NCBI RefSeq assembly: GCF_025370935.1
Contig: NC_133498.1
Location: 2,208,224 to 2,272,223 of the forward strand
Length of the DNA: 64,000 nucleotides
Reading direction: 5' to 3'
Source: Choristoneura fumiferana
Lineage: Eukaryota > Arthropoda > Insecta > Lepidoptera > Tortricidae
This document shows, piece by piece, positions 55,239 through 64,000 of this stretch. The translations under genes were made by a program, and so were the position numbers. Within the stretch, counting starts at the first letter, position 1. Each line of letters starts with the position of its first letter. Below the pieces are notes generated by a model that saw only the letters and a list, made by a program, of their open reading frames with translations, did not search any database and was not told where the DNA came from.

Positions 55239-55535
55239 GTACGTCCGTTCCGCAGTCGTGTCTGTTGGTACAGGGCGGAAGGGGAGGTATGTACCGTAGG
55301 CTGGTGATTTGCGTAAGCTCTCGAATGGGGTGTGAGATGTGAACAGATTTATATGTTTATGCGTTGGTGGGAGATTTGTATTCTTATGGTATGCATTGAA
55401 CAGTCCTGGATCCATCTTAGGGTTGATTGCGACTGAAAGGTTTTGAAATACGGAAAGCAAACGAGCGGAAATGCCCTACAAAAGTAATATTATGAAGGAT
55501 ATAAATGTGACGCGAGCTGTCTGTAAACACCTTGT

Positions 55536-55550
55536 GGGGGGGGGGGGGGG
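55536..55550. repeat. G homopolymer run
   Basis: About fifteen consecutive G in otherwise unremarkable sequence. Confidence 0.9.
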
Positions 55551-56035
55551 TGGACAATAGAGACACTCCCCAGAAGGATGTTATGTATGAATTGAAGGTC
55601 AGAGTAAAAAACGCGAGGCGGCTATTAGTGGAGTGGAGTAATGTAGGACCAATATTTTAAGAATGTATTTATCTATACATCTCTTCTGAATCGCTGCACC
55701 CTAGACAAGGATGGTCGGGCCCTAATTAATACATACGATACAGCTTAAGGGGAAGCGTAAAAACAACATTTTAATATTGAAAAACAAAAGAATGAAATGA
55801 CATCGAAGTCAGCTTTTTTACGAACTTGCTTCGAAGAATTTTTTAACTTCCCAATAAGCTATGAACTTGAAATTTGGTGAAAATGTTTATTAAATTAAAG
55901 TACTCGAGTCCGACTCACACTTGACCAGTTTTGTTCTATTATTTGTAAAAAAAACTCCATTTTACATACCTATAAGCAAAAAACTTACAATTTACCGAAA
56001 ACGTGGTCAATTTTTGTCCTTATCGCCTCAAATAG

Positions 56036-56398
56036 GCTCGGATTGGCTCACCTATAAAGGAATTATCCGCAGCGCCCCTGTCGGGGAAAATTAAAACTGA
56101 CAGCCGCCCACTTAGTTCCTTACAGAGGGCTCGGGCACGTTCCGGGAAAATTGTATTTCGCCGGGTTAGGCAATGGTCTGCTCACTGTCATCCGTGCCGG
56201 ATATTTTATAGGTATTTTATTGGTGTCGGACGTGGTCGGTGGGTATTGGAAGCGAGGAAAATGACGGGAGCCCATGATTGGGAACGGCTGGGACACAATG
56301 TCAAGTTAAACCGGCCAAGAACGTGTCGGACACGCCCAGGATCAGGCTCCGTAGCCATTACGAAAAAATCAAGTAATATTTTTGTAAGAATTTCGTAT
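56036..56398 (+). other. 121-codon stop-free stretch without a start codon near its beginning
   Basis: Open from the codon after TAG (56033-56035) to TGA (56399-56401). It contains CHPCRIFYRYFIGVGRGRWV and is arginine-rich. Local GC is higher than the surroundings. A possible acceptor CCTTACAG lies at about 56117-56124. I recognise no family; it may be a chance opening. Confidence 0.2.
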
Positions 56399-56845
56399 TG
56401 AGTACGGAATCTTCCAAGTTTAGGTATGTTTTATACTTTAGGCTGCTATTGACTCTTAAACTACTTACTAATAATTCTCAAGTACTCTTAGCCGCTATAA
56501 TTTTCCTTGTAAAATTGATAATATTTACTACCATTCTGAATTTTTTTTAATTTTTCCATCCAACAGTTTAGATTTTACAAGGGCTCGATTTTAATGAAAA
56601 TTTGCACTTTAAAGTTTATTTCGCAATCAGATCACTGAGTAGAAAAATCGTCTTAGCAACCCCCCAATGGTTTTATTTAAAAGACCTATCCAACGATACC
56701 CCACACTAAACAGTTAGTCGAGAAAAAAAAAACCACCCGCACTTTACGTCTATGGGAGGTACCCTAATAAAAATTGTTTTATTGTTTTTTATTTTACCAC
56801 TTTGTCGGCGCGACATATGTATTAACGGTCTCTAAGCTAAGCCGT

Positions 56846-56875
56846 GGACAGACAGACAGACAGACAGACAGACGC
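56846..56875. repeat. CAGA microsatellite
   Basis: GACAGACAGACAGACAGACA within a common lepidopteran repeat that ends TACGGAACCCC near 56926. Confidence 0.85.
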
Positions 56876-57593
56876 CGACAGACATGTTGAAACTATAAGG
56901 GTTCCTAGTTGACTACGGAACCCCAAAAAGATACGAATAAAAATGTTTCTAAACTATTAGAAGTCTTTACTAAACTATGGATCTGTCTGAATAAAATAAA
57001 TGGAATTTAATTGAATAAGGTGTTTTTTTTTACGAGTATATAAGGCAATCGAGTTTGTTACCTCCAAGTTTCTCTGCCCTCGGCGCAACTCCAGCTTGAC
57101 CGTACCTTTTTAATACACTCTGGGAGGTCAAGACTCGGGTAGCCATTCGATATTACATTTTATTTCATTCGAAGCTGATCTGAATTTTTATGCGATTCTG
57201 ATTTATAGACACTTCACGTAGCGGTTGTGCGGACGAATGTCTCGCGAAATATAAAGTGCCTGAGATTTGGCTAGTGCTGATTTAGGGGTAGAAAGACTTT
57301 TATCATAAACTAGATGTTAAATAAATAATTTATCATTGCATTCCAGTGTCCTTAACCGGACTCAAACTATCTGTACCTATACCGAATTTCGTTTAAATCG
57401 GTTCAGCGGTTTAGACGTGAAGAAGCAATGAACAAACTTGCAAACTTTTGCATTTGTAATGTTAGTGAGATGTTCATTTTTTGCTCCACTTCACCCTGTA
57501 AATTGATCAATAGCCGATGTCCCCGGGTACAACAGCACAATGTTCGTGTTTTCTTAGAAAGCTATTTTCTACAACTTTTCCTTTATTTTTCAG

Positions 57594-57684
57594 GCTTCCA
57601 TTCTCCCCGCCTGAAGATCCCTACCCTGTTCCTGCTCCTGAAACCCTACAGCTCGCAACTATTGAAGACTTTTTAATTAAATAA
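57594..57684 (+). other. Candidate proline-rich terminal exon
   Basis: After a good acceptor (CTTTATTTTTCAG), one frame reads LPFSPPEDPYPVPAPETLQL then ATIEDFLIK and stops at TAA 57682-57684. AATAAA follows about 95 bp later. It needs a phase-2 upstream exon, so it cannot join directly to the 27980-28064 exon. A second open frame exists in the same stretch. Confidence 0.22.
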
Positions 57685-57799
57685 GGATTTTGTGTTCTTT
57701 TATTTCTGGGGGGCACGTGGGCTGTTTACATCTATATCAACGTTTGAATTTCATGGTACTCGTTAAGGGTAGCAAAAGAAATAAATACATTTGAATATT

Positions 57800-59814
57800 T
57801 GAATAATAACGTATACTGCGGTAAACTGTGTATACTAAAAGATATACCGTATAGGAGACCCTTAAAACCTTAATACTCATTTCTCATTTGTTCGAAAAGT
57901 AATACAAGCCAAATTTCCCAACGAATGTTAATTTAACTGTCATGCAAAGAGTGCAAAATAATCTTTAAAGTCAAATAATAGTTTATCGAAACATTCATAA
58001 TTTTATAACTGAAAATTAGCTTTAATGACCAAGTCCCAATCGAACTCCGTGTTAGACTGAGATAATGGAATTAACGCGATATCCTGATAATATCTCTATT
58101 CTAACACTTTTAAAACATTTTTAGAGTCCTTTTTTATTTATACAAAATAAAGGTTAACTAAGTGTATTCGTTGGTATTTGTTTTTCTGCTGACCATACAT
58201 TGCCATGAAATTCGAACGTTGATACCGATGTTTAGAATAGTTACAAAATGGTTTGTAGGTAATGTATTTAGCCTAACTGACACAAATACAAAGTCGGAAT
58301 CCTGTGCAGCCTTATTAATATTATTCCTGTAGAAATTAAATTAACCCAACCGGAAATATAATAGTAATATTATATTCCTGAAACTAAATATAGGACTTCT
58401 TCCCCCGAAGAAAGCAAGAATACTGGTGATATTAATGGCCGCGAAAGCTTCATCAATTATTCGACCGTACGCATGAATGCTGTCGGAAATAATTGGGCCA
58501 ATATTCAAAAACTCTTCCGCTAATCAGAACGTTCAGAAATCCCAAAACTTCCTACCCTCATTACAACTTTATTCAATAACCCGAGCTAATTAGCCGGTTT
58601 ATCCTCCAAAAAAAGATTTAACGAACGCGCCTTTGTCCACAGTCGAACCTGCTCTTGCTCTACCCATTTTAATTAAGCACATCAAACGACGGGATGACTG
58701 TTTTTTTACACGGTATTTGTTGCGTCGGATTTGAGGACACGTTTTTTTCGGGGGGCGAATATTTTGGCACTTTGTAAGCGTTATGTATAATTAATCCAGG
58801 TTTTATGAATTACCGGAGTCTTTCGTTCTTTGTTCGCTCGACGGTTGATATTTATTTAGGTGCGATTATCCTTTTTTGTAGGCTACATTTACTTTATTTT
58901 GTTAAACGTTTAATTTACATTAAAAAGTACCAAAATTCTTAGAAACAATAAGCCCCTTCCATTCACTTTTTATAGTTTATACCTATGCTTATGGTTAAAA
59001 AAAAACAAAGCATTTAAGAATTGGAGATCAAGTATACTGCCCTGCGGCAGTCCTGAACTTTATAACTAAAGAAGCATCTACGGGGTTCGAGTATCGTCAC
59101 AACACGCCCTCTGGTGCTTGCATTGAGTACTTTTAATGAACTTTCTTTGTGCCGGTTTGAAAGGATGCGAGGGGGAGGACTTATACAACCGAGACGCACG
59201 CTGTTGAAAGCTTAGCAGAGATCGCCAACGGCAAGCATCGGTAATCTACAAAGTTATATAATTGAAATTAACTTAATTTAGTGTAAAAAGGTATGATATG
59301 GGATACGGATAAGCTCGAAACTTAGAATTAAGCTGTAAAAAGGAAATTGACAGGTAATCTGTACACAAAACCCTTTTTGAATATTAAAATTCCTTTGAGA
59401 CGCACTTCTCATATTATAATCGGCTCGGAGCCGATTTAAGCCCACCCCTTACTTTCAATTAACTAATCTCGGGTTACCCCTTTAGATCGTCAAAACCAGT
59501 TGGCTGTCGCAGATGACGTTACAGATGTTCCGCTTGGGCATTAAACGCCGATGGCAGTTAGTTCCCGTCGACACTTGCACTGTTAAAAAAACAAACAAAC
59601 ACACACTCACTAACACAAGAAAGAACACGCAATGTACGGATGACTAGAATGTAGATCCATTTACCGTAGCCAAGAATTCCAAAATCTTGCATAGTTTTAT
59701 AGCATACATTTTGTGTTTCAAATTTTAGGTCCCACATATGTTTGAAAGTAAAGTAAATACCTATTATGCGTCTACGATTCCTACCGCAGCGAACAAAAGA
59801 GCTGATGATCTTGA
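57800..59814. other. Non-coding; composition less repetitive than elsewhere
   Basis: No repeat family recognised at 58400-58850. It may include single-copy regulatory sequence, but this is only a guess. Confidence 0.35.
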
Positions 59815-60005
59815 AACGGCTGAACCGATTTTGATAAAACATATCTAAGAACCATCGCTAGAAAACCTGCTTACAAATAAAAAAAAACGCATTCAAATCG
59901 GTTCACCCGTTTAAGAGCTACGGTGCCACAGACAGACACACACACACACACGGCACACATAGCAATCAAACTTATAACACCCCACTTTTTGCGTCGGGGG
60001 TTAAA
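59815..60005 (-). repeat. Dispersed repeat, same family
   Basis: GAAACGGCTGAACCGATTTT, AAACCTGCTTACAAATAAAA and CCACTTTTTGCGTCGGGGGT; a CA microsatellite sits in the middle. Confidence 0.8.
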
Positions 60006-63000
60006 AATGTAGTGCCATTTACAATTTTCTTGTCGACGTATGTGCACCAGCTTCTCTGTCGTAAGTTACAGCAGCACCCCGAATTAGTTTAGTTGCGAAT
60101 ATTAAATTCATCGTAACAATTAGTAATTGGAGATCTGCTCTCAGAGGACCGAGAGCCAATCAGCCGCCGTTGCTTCTTTGAAGATTCATATAGAGATCCG
60201 AGGGATTGTTAGTCAGAGGGGTACTGCATACATTTCTAAATCACGTTGCTCTAGGTACTATATGTATATAGTATAGGTAGGTTGATCCTTTACACTATTT
60301 AAATGATACAAATAGATAACTAAATAAATGCTTGTGTTACACAACATCTTAAACTATGTTGAAATGATTACTAAAAGTAACTAATAACTAAATTATAACT
60401 AGAAAAAATTGTAAATGGATCCTCCCGCGGCATGGACCCAAAGATGCTGGCAGCATTTTCTCGCTGTATACGAATATATAGCAGAAATACTGATACTGAT
60501 GCATGAAAAGATTGATGAATGTAGAGGAAGCGAGAGTTGTATGCCAGGATCGTAGCAAGTGGAAGGATGTAGTCTCTGCCTACTCCGTTGGGAAGTATGT
60601 ATGATGCTGAACTGATACATATAGTGCGAAAAAGCTGCCAGCTCATAGGTCCCCTGTGGTATCCGATAGCCGTTATGACAATTCTTTATAAACAATTTTA
60701 ACTAGATCCTTTATATCAAAGAATAATAATTGTACCTGAAAATAATTTACTAAAAGCTTAGAATACGAGTACATTGCGGTCCCGTGCGGCTATGGATTTA
60801 TAATTTTCAAAGCGATCAGTCGCCCACGGCAATGTCACAACCCGCACGATATTTCTCGCTCCATCTATAATAAATTAAGCGTAACACAACTCAAGCGCGT
60901 GGTAATATATCTAAGGTTATTAATATACGATATTTCTGTTGACATGACAAGTTTATCGGTAATAAGGTAATAACCATGTAGTATGTTCAAAAATATACTC
61001 GTAAATTACATTTCTTTGAAAGGACATACAAACAAACTAGCCGCCCTGTGATTGCTTATAGGAATCTACGAAATTGAAGTGAAAACGTCTTTCCATTCAT
61101 GGAGTAACCTTGATTTTAATAATATACAAGAAATCTACATCAAATTAACCTACTTACAATATCGATTGTATTTCTATTGTAGTGGTACCTAGTAGCAATG
61201 TACAAGTTGCAGAACGTTCCCAAAACGTGGAAACATTCTTGCAACATGAAACTTATTGTTTAAAAAAGAAAATGTTCTTACAATAAAGTTTAAATGTGCA
61301 TAATAAATAATCCATATTATTTATGTACATGTTTTAGTATGATACAATTAATTATTGTGGTAGCATAGGCATTGTATCTACTTAGCGGTGATGCCTACCA
61401 AAATCTACTAGTACATCGGTTACTTAAATTGGAACTAGCTGAGAATTTCTTAATATTATTTTAATTCCTTGTAGCTATAAAGTCTGGTCATTCTTAAGAC
61501 AAGTTTACTACATGATGTTTAAATAATTAGCTGTTGATATTTTAACGCGTCTACCAGTGTCATGATACTCATGATCGTGGGTAAACTGAAGATATTATGG
61601 GTGGATGTCAAATATCGGGAGCTCGGGACTAGAGAGTTCCCTAAAAATTCATAGCAATGTTTGGCTCTATGCTTGGTTCGGTTCCTACGAATAAATTCGG
61701 TTCGTGTACAAATTTAAACACGGCGAATGCTCGATGATCTGTTACCAGTGAACGCTTAAGTTTATCAGCTCCCGAAAGGTAAACATCTCTATCTTTATAT
61801 GTATCTATGTAAAGTCTATCTATCTTTATATGTATATCTTGTAACACGTGCATATTTATGTCTTAATGGAAATAACCGTAAATCATTAAAAAAACTTACT
61901 ATCTACACTAAGCTGTTATAACAGGTAAGGCTACTCAAAATTCTAATATAATAAAGGTGCCAAATTGTTCCTTCGAACCGTGTCTCACTCTCACTGATGA
62001 CCTCTAAACCAACGGCCGGAAAGATTCTAAATCTTACCTAAACCGCGTTCAATTTATACGCCGTCGCGGCGGGATTAAACTCTACCCTCGAAATAGTTCC
62101 GGCGAACAAACGGCAGGTCAGCCGATAAATCTGGCGACGATGCTGATGCGGTGCTGCGATAGTGACATCTCGCGGCGTAAGTCAGAAGCGAAAGTCTTAA
62201 ATGTCAAGCGTGCGTCTATATCTTAGGGTGAGTCTATGATTGTATCGACTATTTTCTTCAAGAAACGAACTATCTCACGTGTGAGTCGCTAGTTTCGCTC
62301 GGAACCACTGCCGGGAGAATGAATTTTCTACTAACACATTTCTCGAGTTTTATTAATGATAGGACACTATTTATTTTTAGTATTATAAGTGAGCGAACGG
62401 AGGCAATAGGACCGTGGGGGAGGAGGGGGGTTGAGATTGAAGCGAGACCGTGCGAGGGTTAGAGGAGATTCTCTCACCTAATCCTGCTAATTCCACCGCA
62501 CAAATATTACGGCTTCTACGCGTCCCTAGAATAATGATTAATCAACGTTGCAAAACTAGACTTCATTGTCTATGCCAACAATATCGCCTCTACATTCACC
62601 TTGCACCCCGCCCAAATATTCAAATATATCCTTTTGCTCACATTAGAGATTTCTAGACGAGAATTTGTAGCGTCGTTTACCCTCACAACACCATCGAATC
62701 AACACCATAACCCATGGAATATACGATCCAGAATACCCCGTTGTTCGAGCTTAGATGGTATCTGATATCTTCAAAGGCTGATTTGTTCGTATAATCGCTA
62801 TAATCTGCTGGGGCGACCTCACATTTGTTTGTTTTCCAACAATAATTCAATTTTTGCTTCTGACAGTTGTTTTTGATCACGAACTCTGCTTTAGTTTAAT
62901 AAGTTTTTTAACTTTTTTTAGTCGCGTGAGTCGGTGCTTACTTGGTATTGTTAGAAAAGGGTTCTTCCTGTGGTTGTTTATGGTTTATTGTTTTTTTTAT

Positions 63001-64000
63001 GAATGGATTCTTATTTTTTACTATCAAATAAACGCATCTTTGGTTAAGATTACGTTCGTAATTTAGTCTGGAATAACATGTATGTAGAAAACATTTAATG
63101 TAAGCTTTTAGCTTCAGGCGAGCTCTTTCAGACAATCTTTAACAACGGTATAAGGTAAGGAATTGATTTCAGCATGTAATGCAACTTCATTTAAATAATG
63201 TAGGTACCTACTTACAAAAATTAAAACATATGTTACATAGATAGATTACACAGCAACATGTTTTCTTACGTCGCGGCTGTTAAATACTCAAACCGCGAGA
63301 GCTCAGATCATACAAACAAGGCACGAGAGCAACAAAAAAAAACAAGTGAATAAACTATAATTCTCGTACACGAGATGACAGGTAGTGCTTCTTGGCATTC
63401 TAAAAAAAGGCAGTTTTAGCACGCCTTAGGTCTATCGCTCGGTAGGGATTTACACAACCGAATAGCCTAGACAGTAATAGAGACAGAATTTAGAAAACCT
63501 TAGTGCCATGCCATTGAAATGAATGACTAGAATAAAATAAACAGAGTCTGTATTTAAGTGAATATATCGGTCTTTCGGGACCTACGTGAGATCTGGGTCC
63601 CTGGGCACGGCCAACATGTGTCTATATGTGAGACACAAAAACCTACAAAATATGTTAAACTAACTCCTTAGTGTTTATCGCCGGTTTCGCACGCGTAAAG
63701 GCGTAAATAATTAGATACAGCAAGGATACCGCAGTTGAATTATTTTATTAAATTCTTAATGGAATCATCATCATCCAAGCCTCTCGATGTACCGTGAAAG
63801 TGTGTCATCACAAGTCTATTAAAGTTGTGGGCATGCCCATCGTGCCCACAACGGCGGATCCACCCTTGTGTACTTATAAGATGACGTATTGTTTAGACAA
63901 ATATCGAATGGATTATCCATACAGTTGGTCGATGCAAGCTGTTAGCGTCATTAGCGCGTTTAGCGTGCTATGTGACTCACTAATGGAGGTGGGAAGGGAC
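60006..64000. other. Non-coding to the window end
   Basis: Overlapping short frames near 60371-60695 look like repeat remnants. A GC-richer block at 62030-62330 is not recognised. No exon with convincing splice sites. Confidence 0.5.

Noticed and set aside
60371..60695. Two overlapping minus-strand frames over 90 codons
   Set aside because: Overlap in different frames and no family features; probably decayed repeat.

Overview
The window looks like nuclear DNA of a ditrysian lepidopteran (moth or butterfly). Introns and intergenic DNA are AT-rich, exons are small and GC-rich, and there are many dispersed repeats of lepidopteran type: tRNA-derived SINEs, LINE 3' ends with TATTG or GAT tails, foldback MITEs and hAT MITEs. 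No bacterial, phage or CRISPR features are present.

One gene can be read from start to stop: Mediator subunit 16 (MED16), on the minus strand. Its start codon is at 27307 and its stop ends at 7003. Twenty coding exons (2,385 nt, 794 residues) join with consistent phases and GT/AG borders. They align end to end with the remembered human MED16 protein, from the WD40 propeller to the C-terminal CxxC / CxCGG knuckle. Most of the longer introns carry TE insertions, and several inserts end within a few bases of a splice donor.

Layout: 1-3775 is non-coding with scattered repeats. At 3776-5276 on the minus strand are pieces of a small unidentified gene: a convincing terminal exon, plus three phase-compatible upstream exon candidates that cannot yet be joined to it. 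From 5277 to about 6910 there is intergenic sequence with a MITE-like block. MED16 fills 7003-27307. At 27308-27979 lies a compact divergent promoter region. On the plus strand, 27980-28064 looks like a first coding exon encoding a signal peptide, ending in phase 1 at a GTAAGT donor. From 28065 to the window end I find no secure exon, so this is probably a very long first intron or gene desert. It holds many MITEs, SINEs and LINE scraps, and two speculative open stretches (56036-56398 and 57594-57684).

The best hunting results are structural: an LTR insertion carrying a tandemly duplicated tRNA-Lys-type primer binding site; a foldback element nested in a hAT element; a 16-bp minisatellite shared by two MED16 introns; a 23-base G run beside a MED16 splice donor; and the orphan signal-peptide exon facing MED16. 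Identifications of protein families rest on remembered family sequences and were not run as searches.
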